From Streptomyces antimycoticus (lineage in GTDB: Bacteria; Actinomycetota; Actinomycetes; Streptomycetales; Streptomycetaceae), in assembly GCF_005405925.1 (NCBI RefSeq), contig NZ_BJHV01000001.1:10354001-10418000 (forward strand): DNA of 64,000 nucleotides. The letters run 5' to 3'. Below the pieces are notes generated by a model. That model did not search any database and was not told the DNA's origin. It saw only the letters and a list, made by a program, of their open reading frames with translations. Shown piece by piece: positions 52,328-64,000 of this stretch (position 1 is the stretch's first letter; each line of letters begins with the position of its first letter). A program made the translations under genes and the position numbers.

Positions 52328-53347
52328 ATGCCGCTGACCTCGAAACCCCTACGGAAGCTGGGTTTCTTGACCATAGGGCTGTTCGACGAGGCCGACCCTC
52401 GCCGGGGCCATGAGTCGACCCTGCAGATCATCGAGATGGGTGAGCGGCTGGGCTTCGACAGCGCCTGGGTGCGCCACCGGCATCTGCAATACGGCATCTC
52501 CTCTCCGATGGCCGTGCTGGCGGCGGCTTCGCAGCGCACCAGCCGCATCGAGCTGGGCACCGCGGTCATCCCCGTGGGATGGGAGAACCCGCTGCGGCTG
52601 GCCGAAGACCTGGCGACCGTCGACATCCTGTCCCGGGGCCGCCTCAACCCGGGGGTCAGCGTCGGTCCGCCGAACCACTACGACCAGGTCAAGGGAGCGC
52701 TCTACCCCGACACCGCCGACCTCGAGGACTTCAGCCACGAGCGGGTGCGACGACTGCTGGACTACGTACGCGGCGAACCGGTCACCGACTTCAGCGGTGT
52801 CGAGGGCTTCGAGGTGTTCTCCGACCGTGTGCAGCCGCACTCCCCGGGGCTCGGTCGCCGCATGTGGTACGGCGGTGGCAGCCTGCGGTCGGCCCAGTGG
52901 GCCGGTGAACACGGAATGAACCTGCTCACCAGCAGTGTCGTGAAGGCGGAGGAGTCCGAGGATTTCGCCGAGATCCAGCTCTCGCACATACGGACCTTCC
53001 GCGCCCACCACCCCGACGGCGACCGTGCCCGTGTCTCCCAAGGGCTCGTCGTCATCCCCACCGACACCGCCTCGCCGGAGCAGCGCGCGAAGTATGAGCA
53101 GTACGCGCTGCAGCGCACGCCGCGCACCGCCACGCCTCAGGGACCGGCGCGCATGATGTTCGCGCCCGATCTCGTCGGCACCTCCGAGGAGATCGCCGAA
53201 CGGCTCGCCTCCCATGCCGCATTCCGGGAGGTCGACGAGGTGGCGTTCGCCCTGCCCTTCACCTTCGACCACGAGGACTACGTCCAGATCCTCACGGACA
53301 TCGCCACCCGGCTCGGCCCGGCACTGGGCTGGCAGGCGGCCCCGTAG
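52328..53347 (+). CDS. LLM-class flavin-dependent monooxygenase
   Basis: The ATG at 52328 has GGGAG seven bases upstream; 339 residues. The luciferase-like pattern shows KLGFLTIGLFDEADP, MGERLGFDSAWVRHRHLQ, IELGTAVIPVGWENPLRLAEDLATVD and SRGRLNPGVSVGPP, followed by the C-terminal MMFAPDLVGTSEEIAERLA. It is the last gene of the operon led by the Cys leader peptide. It is a different subgroup from the tandem pair at 34459-36532. The most likely role is oxygenation of an organosulfur or related compound with the flavin reductase encoded just before it. Confidence 0.85.
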   Translation: MPLTSKPLRKLGFLTIGLFDEADPRRGHESTLQIIEMGERLGFDSAWVRHRHLQYGISSPMAVLAAASQRTSRIELGTAVIPVGWENPLRLAEDLATVDILSRGRLNPGVSVGPPNHYDQVKGALYPDTADLEDFSHERVRRLLDYVRGEPVTDFSGVEGFEVFSDRVQPHSPGLGRRMWYGGGSLRSAQWAGEHGMNLLTSSVVKAEESEDFAEIQLSHIRTFRAHHPDGDRARVSQGLVVIPTDTASPEQRAKYEQYALQRTPRTATPQGPARMMFAPDLVGTSEEIAERLASHAAFREVDEVAFALPFTFDHEDYVQILTDIATRLGPALGWQAAP

Positions 53348-53382
53348 CGCGCATCACCTCCTCGTCATCCGACGCGGGCGTC

Positions 53383-57251
<3,869 letters not shown>

Positions 57252-57263
57252 TGTGGTCTCCCT

Positions 57264-58235
57264 CTACTTTTCCCCGCGCTGTACCAGGCGCCAGTTGACG
57301 ATCGAGAAGATGGCGACGACCAGGAAGATGCCCCAGGCGATGGCGGCGCCGTAGCCGAAGTCGTTGTTGTCGAAGCTCTGCTGGAAGAAATAGAGGACCA
57401 TCGTCTGGCCGGAGTTGCCGGGGCCGCCCGCGAAGGTGGAGGTGTTGTTGGTGTTGGCCAGCAGCACCTGCGGCTCGGTGAAGCTCTGCAGTCCGGTGAC
57501 GGTCGAGACGACCAGGGTGAAGAGGATGATCGGCCGCATCATCGGCACGGTGATCCGGAAGAAGGTCTGCACGGGCCCGGCGCCGTCGACGCGGGCGGCC
57601 TCGTAGAGCTCGCTCGGAATGGTCTGGAGCCCGGTGAGGAAGATCAGCGCGTTGTAGCCGGTCCACTGCCAGGTCATCAGCACGGCAATGGAGATCTTGA
57701 TGCCCCAGTCCGTGTTCAGCCAGGCCACCTGGTCGAGTCCGAGCCCTTGCAACACGGCGTTCGCGAGGCCGAAGTTGGTGGAGAAGATCGAGGTGAAGAT
57801 GATCGCCACGGCGACGACCGAGGTGACGTTCGGAAGGAAGTACGCGAAGCGGTAGAAGTTCTTGAACCGCACCGCGGAGTTGAGCATCACCGCGGTCACC
57901 AGCGCGATGAACAGCATCGGCAGGGTGGCGATCGCCCAGATGATCAGGGTGTTGGTGAGGGAGTTCCAGAACTGTCCGTCGCTGAGCAGATAGCGGTACT
58001 GCGACAGGCCCGCGTACTCCATCGAGCCGAGGCCGTCCCACCGGTGGAAGGAGAGATAGAGCGAGAAGCCCACCGGGATCAGGCCGAAGCACAGGAAGAG
58101 CAGATAGAAGGGCGAGATCGCCAGATACAGCCGCCAGTGCCCGAGCACCGAGCGGGGCTTGGCGCGCGCGGGGACGGATCTCACACCGTCGTCGGCCGGC
58201 GCGCCGAGCGTGGGGGCGGCACCTACTCCGGTCAT
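57264..58235 (-). CDS. ABC sugar importer permease (MalF-type)
   Basis: The 323-residue protein starts ATG within the stop of the binding-protein gene (ATGA). The first helix (LYLAISPFYLLFLCFGLIPV), five more helices, the EAA loop YEAARVDGAGPVQTFFRITVP and the ending NWRLVQRGEK are characteristic of UgpA/MalF-like permeases. It is followed by its partner permease after 12 bases. Confidence 0.92.
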   Translation of the reverse strand: MTGVGAAPTLGAPADDGVRSVPARAKPRSVLGHWRLYLAISPFYLLFLCFGLIPVGFSLYLSFHRWDGLGSMEYAGLSQYRYLLSDGQFWNSLTNTLIIWAIATLPMLFIALVTAVMLNSAVRFKNFYRFAYFLPNVTSVVAVAIIFTSIFSTNFGLANAVLQGLGLDQVAWLNTDWGIKISIAVLMTWQWTGYNALIFLTGLQTIPSELYEAARVDGAGPVQTFFRITVPMMRPIILFTLVVSTVTGLQSFTEPQVLLANTNNTSTFAGGPGNSGQTMVLYFFQQSFDNNDFGYGAAIAWGIFLVVAIFSIVNWRLVQRGEK

Positions 58236-59515
58236 GTCAGCACTCCCAGGTGGTCCGCTATGCGCCGGCACTTGGCCATGGCGTCCTTCCACGCCCGGCG
58301 GGGATCCTTGCCCAGGGCGTTCACATTGCGCAGTTCGTCGGAGACCGCTTGGTCCAGGGGGTAGTCGTACGGGCTGTGGTAGGCGATCGGGATCTTCTCG
58401 GCCGTGGGGCCGAAGACATCGATGGTGGCCTGGCCGCCGAAGAACGGGTCCGGCGCGCGCATCGCCTCCTGCTGGTACGAGGCGGGGGTGGACGGGAAGA
58501 GCGTGGCATCGGTGAAACCGCGGGTCTGGTTGTCCGCGTTCAGCAGCCAGGTGACGATCTCGAAGGCCAGCTCGGGCTGCCGGCAGGACTTGGTGATCGC
58601 CAGGAAGGAGCCGCCGTTGTTGGCCGGGCCGCCGGGCAGCGCGGCCACCCGCCACTTCCCCTTGGTCTTGGGCACCGTCAGCTTGAGGTCGCCGGCCACC
58701 CAGGAGGCGCCGATCTGGCTGGGCAGCAGGCCGTTCTCGATGGCCGCGTTACCGTCCGGGGTGCCGGACTGGTACCGGGAGCACAGGCCGCGCTCATACG
58801 CGTCGATCGCCATGTTCCAGGCGCGGCGCACATGCTCGTGGTCGCCGATGAAGCGCCGTTCCTCATCGACGTACCGCTGGGTGCCCTGCGCGATCATGTA
58901 CTGGTAGATCGTGAGCGCGTCGATGACCATATGCGCGCCGCGGACCTTCTTCTTCAGCCGCTCACCGGCCGCCAGATACTTCTCCCAGGTGTCCATCTCC
59001 TTGCCGACGTCCGCCGGATCGGTCGGCAGCCCCGCCCGGTCGAACACCTCGGGCATGAAGTAGTGGGCGACCGGGCCGGTGTCGATGGGAAAGCCGATCA
59101 TGCTCCCGTCGGGAGCGATGCCCTCGGCCCACTTCCACGGCAGGTACTGGTCCTTGAGTTTCTCCGCGCCGAGCGTGCGCAGATCGATGAACTGCTCCGC
59201 GTTCGGCAGGTACGAGGCCATGTCCTCGCCCTTGAGACCGGTGATGTCGGGTACGTAGGCGCGCCCGGTCATCGTGGTCAGCAGCTTGGATTTGAAGTAG
59301 CCGCCGATCTGGGCGGGTTTGAGCGAGATATCGGTGAAGCGCTTCTTGGCGTCCGCCACGACCTTGTCGCTCAGCCCGCCGGTCCAGTACCAGAGGGTCA
59401 TGTTCCGGCCGGTCGAGCCGTTCGGAACCGAGCAGCCTGCCGTGGTGCCGCCGAGCGCCGCGGTCGCCGTGGTGGCGAGGCCCGCGTACAGCAGTGCTCT
59501 TCGCGAGAGGTGCAC
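58232..59515 (-). CDS. Tat-type lipoprotein sugar-binding protein
   Basis: The start is uncertain (GTG at 59515, 59524 or 59545); the shortest gives 427 residues. The N-terminus reads LSRRALLYAGLATTATAAL and ends in the lipobox-like TAGC (Cys28), a Tat-exported lipoprotein in Streptomyces style. The mature part has the pattern of family 1 solute-binding proteins: LWYWTGGLSDKVV, VPDITGLKGEDMASYL, IGFPIDTGPVAHYFMPEVFD and GASWVAGDLKL. The gene is followed by the two permease genes and lies downstream of the PfkB gene. It is expected to capture the galactoside- or mannoside-containing oligosaccharide used by this locus. Confidence 0.85.
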   Translation of the reverse strand: MHLSRRALLYAGLATTATAALGGTTAGCSVPNGSTGRNMTLWYWTGGLSDKVVADAKKRFTDISLKPAQIGGYFKSKLLTTMTGRAYVPDITGLKGEDMASYLPNAEQFIDLRTLGAEKLKDQYLPWKWAEGIAPDGSMIGFPIDTGPVAHYFMPEVFDRAGLPTDPADVGKEMDTWEKYLAAGERLKKKVRGAHMVIDALTIYQYMIAQGTQRYVDEERRFIGDHEHVRRAWNMAIDAYERGLCSRYQSGTPDGNAAIENGLLPSQIGASWVAGDLKLTVPKTKGKWRVAALPGGPANNGGSFLAITKSCRQPELAFEIVTWLLNADNQTRGFTDATLFPSTPASYQQEAMRAPDPFFGGQATIDVFGPTAEKIPIAYHSPYDYPLDQAVSDELRNVNALGKDPRRAWKDAMAKCRRIADHLGVLT

Positions 59516-59550
59516 CGCTCCCACCGCCTTTCGGGTAGTACGCACTGCGA

Positions 59551-60603
59551 TTACAGGGTGTGGGGGGTGACGGGTGTGGTGTGCGGCGCGGGGCCGGGGT
59601 CCTCGGGGATGCGGTCCGCCAGGAATCCGTAGTCGCTCCGCAGCGCGGGGTCGCGGCTGCCGGTGGTCCGCCACCACTGGTCGACGCCGTGCCAGCCCGG
59701 TGCGGCGAGCGCGCCGCCGTGCCGGGTGACGGACAGGCCCGCGGCCAGTCCCGCGAAACGCAGCCGGTCGGCGAGCGGCCAGCCGGCGAGGGTGGCGGCG
59801 GTGAAGCTCGCGCCGAAGACGTCCCCGGCTCCCGTCGCGTCCACGACATCGATGTCGAGCGCGGCGACGTCGGCGGCCTCGCCCGTCGTCTGGTCGACGG
59901 CGAGGGCGCCGTGCGGGCCGCGTGTGACGACGGCGACCGGCACGATATCGGCGAGCTTGCCGAGCGCGGCCCGCGCGCTGTCGGTGCGTGTGTAGCCCAT
60001 CGCCTCGCCCTCGTTGGGGAGGAAGGCATGGCAGCGGGAGAGCTGGTCGAGCAGCTCGCCGGACCAGGCCCCGGTGGGGTCCCAGCCGACATCCGCGAAA
60101 ATCTTGGTGCCCGCCGCGGCGGCCTTCGCGATCCACGCCTGGGGCTCGGTGCCGAGGTGTGCGATGGCCGCCCGTGCCTCCGGGGCGCTCGCCATCAACT
60201 CGTCCTGCGGGTACGGGGGTTCCTGGCCGTGTGTGATCAGTGCGCGGTCGTGTCCCTGGGCGATCGAGACGGTCACCGGCGTGTTCCAGCCGGGTGCCGT
60301 GCGCGAGAGCGCGAGGTCGATGCCCTCCTGCCGGGCGAGGATGTCGCGGCAGTACGCCCCGTAGAAGTCGTCGCCGAAGACGGTGGCCAGTGAGGTGGCG
60401 AGGCCGAAGCGGGCGGCGGCCACCGCGAGGTTGGCGATGCCGCCGGGGCCGCAGCCCATGCCCTGGGTCCAGATCTCCTCACCCGGTGCCGGCGGTCGGC
60501 CGAGCCCGGTCATCACGAGGTCGTAGAAGAGCAGACCGGTCACCAGGACATCGGGTCCCGTGGCGTCGGGAGCTCGTTCCCCGGGCGGGGGAGGTTCGGC
60601 CAC
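59551..60603 (-). CDS. PfkB-family carbohydrate kinase
   Basis: The GTG follows GAGGAG at good spacing; 350 residues. The PfkB signatures are GCGPGGIANLAVAAARFG (N-terminal sugar site) and VVDATGAGDVFGASFTAATLAG with the catalytic Asp261. The lid residues FADVGWDPTGAW and LPNEGEAMGYT also fit. It phosphorylates a sugar released by GH2, GH4 or GH38; which one is unknown. It is the first gene of the leftward operon and is divergent from the DeoR regulator. Confidence 0.88.
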   Translation of the reverse strand: MAEPPPPGERAPDATGPDVLVTGLLFYDLVMTGLGRPPAPGEEIWTQGMGCGPGGIANLAVAAARFGLATSLATVFGDDFYGAYCRDILARQEGIDLALSRTAPGWNTPVTVSIAQGHDRALITHGQEPPYPQDELMASAPEARAAIAHLGTEPQAWIAKAAAAGTKIFADVGWDPTGAWSGELLDQLSRCHAFLPNEGEAMGYTRTDSARAALGKLADIVPVAVVTRGPHGALAVDQTTGEAADVAALDIDVVDATGAGDVFGASFTAATLAGWPLADRLRFAGLAAGLSVTRHGGALAAPGWHGVDQWWRTTGSRDPALRSDYGFLADRIPEDPGPAPHTTPVTPHTL

Positions 60604-60627
60604 GAGCTCCTCCTCTCGTCAAAAGTG

Positions 60628-60670
60628 TGCAGAGACTGCAGGGCATTGCAGAGGATCGTGCGGGCTCTGC
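60628..60670. promoter_or_regulatory. GCAGAG repeats, candidate DeoR operator
   Basis: TGCAGAG occurs at 60628-60634 and 60647-60653, 19 bases apart, and its inverse CTCTGC at 60665-60670. They lie between the divergent PfkB and DeoR genes and fit the multiple, two-turn-spaced sites used by DeoR-type repressors. Confidence 0.45.
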
Positions 60671-60739
60671 GCAAAAATGGCAAGAGGGGTGCACGCAGAT
60701 GCATAGAAATGATTGAGATTGACGAGTAGGCTGCTCGCC

Positions 60740-61489
60740 GTGCTGGCTGAACGACGACATCAGATGATCCTCCGCGCCCTGCGGTCCGGGGGCCCGGCGG
60801 CCGTGACCGACCTCTCCGAACAGCTCGGGGTCTCCGCCGCGACCGTCCGGCGCGACCTGCTGAAGCTGGAAGAGGAGGGACTGCTCACCCGGGTGCACGG
60901 CGGCGCGGTCGTCGAGGAGGGCGACCAGCCCTTCGCGGAGGTCGCCGGAGTGCGCGTGGCCGAGAAGGACGCCCTGGCGGTGGCGGCCGCGGACATGATC
61001 GAAGACGGGCAGTCCGTGCTGCTGGACATAGGCACCACCGCCTACCGGCTCGCCCGGCAACTGCACGGCCGACGGCTGACCGTGATCACCAGCAACCTGG
61101 TGGTGTTCGAGGAGCTGGCCGACGACACCGCGGTGGAGCTGGTGCTGCTCGGCGGGGTGCTCCGGCGCGAATACCGCTCCCTGGTGGGATTCCTCACCGA
61201 GGACAACCTCCGCCAGCTCCACGCCGACTGGCTCTTCCTGGGGACCAGCGGCGTCCGTCCCAGCGGGCAGATCATGGACACCACGGTCATCGAGGTCCCG
61301 GTGAAACGGGCGATGATCGCGGCCAGTGACCAGGTGGTGCTGCTCGCCGACGCGGGCAAGTTCCCCGGCACCGGCATGACCAAGGTCTGCGGCCCCGAAG
61401 ATCTCGACGCAGTAGTGACCAACGCCCCCTCGGACTCGGCCACGTGCTCGGTGTTCGAGCAGGCAGGAGTAAAGGTGGTGCGGGTGTGA
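60740..61489 (+). CDS. DeoR-family sugar-metabolism repressor
   Basis: The GTG at 60740 gives 249 residues beginning MLAERRHQMILRALRSGG, as usual for the family. The HTH is VTDLSEQLGVSAATVRRDLLKLEEEGLLTRVHGGAV. The effector domain has LLDIGTTAYRLARQL, LTVITSNLVVFEELAD and LFLGTSGVRPSGQIMD, the sugar-phosphate-binding region. It lies between two divergent operons (PfkB-ABC-GH2 leftward and GH4-GH38 rightward) and probably controls both. Its own stop overlaps the GH4 start by four bases (GTGA), so it is coupled to GH4. Confidence 0.88.
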   Translation: MLAERRHQMILRALRSGGPAAVTDLSEQLGVSAATVRRDLLKLEEEGLLTRVHGGAVVEEGDQPFAEVAGVRVAEKDALAVAAADMIEDGQSVLLDIGTTAYRLARQLHGRRLTVITSNLVVFEELADDTAVELVLLGGVLRREYRSLVGFLTEDNLRQLHADWLFLGTSGVRPSGQIMDTTVIEVPVKRAMIAASDQVVLLADAGKFPGTGMTKVCGPEDLDAVVTNAPSDSATCSVFEQAGVKVVRV

Positions 61490-62859
61490 AGCTGACCATT
61501 CTCGGCGGCGGCGGGTTCCGGGTGCCGCTCGTGTACGGGGCACTGCTCGCCGACCGCGCCCCGGGCCGCGTCACCCACGTCACCCTCCACGACCTGGACG
61601 CCGGCCGGCTGGGCGCCGTCGCCCGGGTGCTGGCCGAACAGGCCGCGGCCGGCCCGGGAGGCACCGAACGGCCGGAGGCCGGGGGAGCGCCCACGGTGTC
61701 CCACACCACCGACCTCGACGAGGCGCTGCGCGGCGCCGACTTCGTCTTCTCCGCGATCCGCGTCGGCGGCCTCGAAGGCCGCGCCGCCGATGAGCGCGTC
61801 GCCCTGGACCACGGAGTCCTCGGCCAGGAGACGGTGGGCGCGGGCGGCATCGCCTACGGGCTGCGCACCGTCCCCGTCGCCGTCGACATCGCCCGGCGCG
61901 TCGCCCGCCTGGCCCCCGACGCCTGGGTCATCAACTTCACCAACCCCGCGGGCCTGGTCACCGAGGCCATGTCCCGCCACCTCGGCGACCGGGTCATCGG
62001 CATCTGCGACTCGCCGGTGGGACTCGGCCGCCGGGTCGCCCGGGCGCTCGGCGCCGATCCGGACCGCGCGTGGATCGACTACGTCGGCCTGAACCACCTC
62101 GGCTGGCTGCGCGGCCTGCGCGTCGCCGGACGCGACGAACTGCCGCGTCTGCTCGCCGACCCCGAGGCCCTCGGCTCGTTCGAGGAGGGCAAGCTCTTCG
62201 GCCCCGAGTGGCTCGCCTCCCTGGGCGCGATCCCCAACGAGTATCTGCACTACTACTACTTCAACCGGGAAGCGGTACGGGCCTACCGTGAGGCCGAGCA
62301 GACCCGCGGCGCCTTCCTCCGCGACCAGCAGGCGCGGTTCTACGAGGTCATGGAGCAGGGCCACGCCCCGGCGCTGACGACCTGGGACCGCACCCGCGCC
62401 GAGCGCGAGGCCACCTACATGGCGGCCAACCGCGAGGCGGCGGGCGCAGGCGAGCGCGACGCGTCGGACCTGGAGTCCGGCGGCTACGAACAGGTCGCCC
62501 TCGCCCTCATGCGCGCCATCGCCCGCGACGAGCGCACCACCCTCATCCTCAACGTCCGCAACCGCACCACGCTGGGCGCTCTCGACGAGGACGCCGTCAT
62601 CGAAGTCCCCTGCCTGGTGGACGCGAGCGGCGCGCACCCCGTCTCCGTCGACCCGCTGCCCGGCCACGCCACCGGCCTGGTGTGCGCCGTCAAGGCCGTC
62701 GAGCGCGAGGTCATGAACGCCGCCGACAGCGGCTCGCGCGCCACCGCCGTCAAGGCGTTCGCCCTCCACCCGCTCGTCGACTCGGTCGCCGTCGCCCACC
62801 GCCTCGTCGACGGCTACACAGCAGCACACCCCGGCCTCGCCTACCTGAACCGCCCGTAG
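61486..62859 (+). CDS. GH4 family 6-phospho-glycosidase (NAD+/Mn2+-dependent)
   Basis: The GTG start overlaps the DeoR gene's stop; 457 residues. The Rossmann N-terminus LTILGGGGFRVPLVYGALL binds NAD+. Then come VSHTTDLDEALRGADFVFSAI, the substrate strand WVINFTNPAGLVTEA, the metal ligand Cys in IGICDSPVGLG and the metal ligand His in YVGLNHLGWLRGL. GH4 enzymes cleave 6-phospho-alpha- or beta-glycosides or unphosphorylated glycosides by a redox-elimination mechanism. No PTS is nearby, and the PfkB kinase may provide the phosphate. It is followed by an alpha-mannosidase gene. Confidence 0.9.
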   Translation: MKLTILGGGGFRVPLVYGALLADRAPGRVTHVTLHDLDAGRLGAVARVLAEQAAAGPGGTERPEAGGAPTVSHTTDLDEALRGADFVFSAIRVGGLEGRAADERVALDHGVLGQETVGAGGIAYGLRTVPVAVDIARRVARLAPDAWVINFTNPAGLVTEAMSRHLGDRVIGICDSPVGLGRRVARALGADPDRAWIDYVGLNHLGWLRGLRVAGRDELPRLLADPEALGSFEEGKLFGPEWLASLGAIPNEYLHYYYFNREAVRAYREAEQTRGAFLRDQQARFYEVMEQGHAPALTTWDRTRAEREATYMAANREAAGAGERDASDLESGGYEQVALALMRAIARDERTTLILNVRNRTTLGALDEDAVIEVPCLVDASGAHPVSVDPLPGHATGLVCAVKAVEREVMNAADSGSRATAVKAFALHPLVDSVAVAHRLVDGYTAAHPGLAYLNRP

Positions 62860-62870
62860 GAGCCCTTGCC

Positions 62871-64000
62871 ATGCATGACGAACGCCGCCGCATCGAGGAC
62901 CGCGTCCAGCGTGTCCTCACCCAGCGCGTCCAGCCCGCCGCCCACTCGGCCTCCGTGCCCTTCACGATCGAGGCGTGGCAGGCGCCCGGCGAACCGGTGC
63001 CCTTCGCCGAGGCGGCGCGGGCGCCGTACGAGCCCTTCACCACCGGGACCCCCTGGGGCCCGCCCTGGGGCACCACCTGGTTCAAGGTGCACGGCGAGGT
63101 CCCCGCCGCGTGGGCGGGCAAGCGCGTCGAGGCCGTCTTCGACCTCGGCTTCGTCGGCGACTGGCCGGGCAACCAGGCCGAGGCACTGGTCCACACCCCC
63201 GACGGCGCCCCGCTCAAGGCGGTCAACCCGCAGAACCAGTACGTGCCGGTGGCGCACCCCGCCGAGGGCGGCGAACACGTCGCGTACCTCATCGAGGCCG
63301 CCTCCAACCCCGACATCCTCGCCAACGACTTCAGCCGCCCCACCCCACTCGGCGACAAACTCACCGCGGGCCGCGCCCCCCTCTACACCTTCGCCCGCGC
63401 CGACCTGACCGTACTGGATGAACAGGTGTGGCACCTGGGCCTGGACCTCACCGTGCTGCGCGAGCTGATGCTGGAGCTGAGCGAGCACGACCCCCGCCGC
63501 CACGAGATCGCCCACGCCCTCGACCGCGCCCTGGACCGGCTGGACCTGGAGGACATCTCCGGCACCGCCACCGACGTACGCGAGGCCCTGCGCGGTGTGC
63601 TGGAGCGCCCCGCCAACGCCAGTGCCCACACCCTCTCGGCCGTCGGCCACGCGCATATCGACTCCGCCTGGCTGTGGCCCATACGCGAGACCAAGCGCAA
63701 GACCTCGCGCACCTTCTCCAACGTCACGGCGCTCGCCAAGGAGTACCCGGAATTCATCTTCGCCTGCTCGCAGGCGCAGCAGTACGCCTGGGTCAAGGAG
63801 CACTACCCCCAGGTCTGGGACCGCATCCACGAGGCCGTGCGCAACGGGCAGTGGGCGCCGGTCGGCGGCATGTGGGTGGAGGCCGACGGCAACCTGCCCG
63901 GCGGCGAGGCCCTGGCCCGCCAGCTCATCCACGGCAAGCGGTTCTTCCTGGACGAGTTCGGCATCGAGACCAAGGGCGTGTGGCTGCCCGACTCCTTCGG
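62871..64000 (+). CDS. GH38 alpha-mannosidase (3' end outside window)
   Basis: The ATG at 62871 follows AGGAG; 376 codons are visible and the frame is still open at the window's end. The N-terminal beta domain (WGTTWFKVHGEVPAAWAGKRVE, FDLGFVGDWPG) is followed by the catalytic barrel with the zinc-binding GHAHIDSAWLWPIRETKRK motif (His and Asp ligands), FACSQAQQYAWVKEHYP, WAPVGGMWVEADGNLPGGE and the nucleophile Asp in WLPDSFG. The protein cleaves alpha-mannosides and acts in the cytoplasm, since no signal peptide is present. It lies 11 bases after the GH4 gene and extends the sugar locus controlled by DeoR. Confidence 0.92.
   Translation, partial: MHDERRRIEDRVQRVLTQRVQPAAHSASVPFTIEAWQAPGEPVPFAEAARAPYEPFTTGTPWGPPWGTTWFKVHGEVPAAWAGKRVEAVFDLGFVGDWPGNQAEALVHTPDGAPLKAVNPQNQYVPVAHPAEGGEHVAYLIEAASNPDILANDFSRPTPLGDKLTAGRAPLYTFARADLTVLDEQVWHLGLDLTVLRELMLELSEHDPRRHEIAHALDRALDRLDLEDISGTATDVREALRGVLERPANASAHTLSAVGHAHIDSAWLWPIRETKRKTSRTFSNVTALAKEYPEFIFACSQAQQYAWVKEHYPQVWDRIHEAVRNGQWAPVGGMWVEADGNLPGGEALARQLIHGKRFFLDEFGIETKGVWLPDSF

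Overview
The window is about 64 kb of very GC-rich DNA with strong G/C bias at third codon positions, many GTG starts, Tat and lipoprotein signals, rare TTA codons, a DmdR/IdeR-type iron box and a coelichelin-type NRPS module. All of this points to a Streptomyces or close relative, probably an accessory part of the chromosome. I saw no tRNA, rRNA, CRISPR array or intact insertion sequence.

Layout. (1) 1-6130: the end of a hydroxamate siderophore cluster. It holds the last C-A-T module of a CchH-like NRPS, a CchI-like ABC exporter subunit with a degenerate ATPase site, and a Fes/CchJ-like esterase behind an iron box. (2) 6175-12709: a broken amidohydrolase, a broken GNAT, two secreted esterases and a Tat-secreted PhoX-like protein. 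(3) 12965-17205: a three-gene unit made of a small protein with a C-terminal Cys/His cluster, a polytopic membrane protein and a TPR-CHAT protease. Two of its genes carry TTA codons at their extreme 5' ends. This is the best candidate for an undescribed system. (4) 17452-21187: a secreted GH95-like enzyme, small membrane proteins and a DUF4352-type lipoprotein. (5) 21336-33718: a LacI-controlled catabolic locus with an FAD oxidoreductase, a hydantoinase/oxoprolinase without its B partner, a small HExxH protein, a CitMHS/GntP-like permease, a secreted beta-propeller, an acetylxylan-esterase-like enzyme and a 1,043-residue secreted discoidin-domain protein. (6) 33801-37963: a MarR gene divergent from two tandem luciferase-like monooxygenases and an F420/NADP reductase-like protein, followed by an FMN reductase. 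(7) 38015-48699: a PMT-like glycosyltransferase, a two-component system, a hydrolase with an MFS exporter and divergent TetR, an SDR-TetR operon and a secreted lipoprotein. (8) 49223-53347: an operon with an acyl-CoA-dehydrogenase-like flavoenzyme, a hydrolase, a flavin reductase and an LLM monooxygenase, preceded by a Cys-containing leader peptide and two hairpins that look like an attenuator. (9) 53383-64000: a glycoside locus with GH2, an ABC sugar importer, a PfkB kinase, a DeoR regulator, GH4 and GH38 (running off the end).

At least four genes (amidohydrolase, FAD oxidoreductase, acetylxylan-type esterase, histidine kinase) are each interrupted by what looks like one missing base in a C or G run. 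A fifth, the GNAT, has an indel of the other phase. This pattern suggests homopolymer errors in the sequence rather than true gene decay, so these genes may be intact in the organism.
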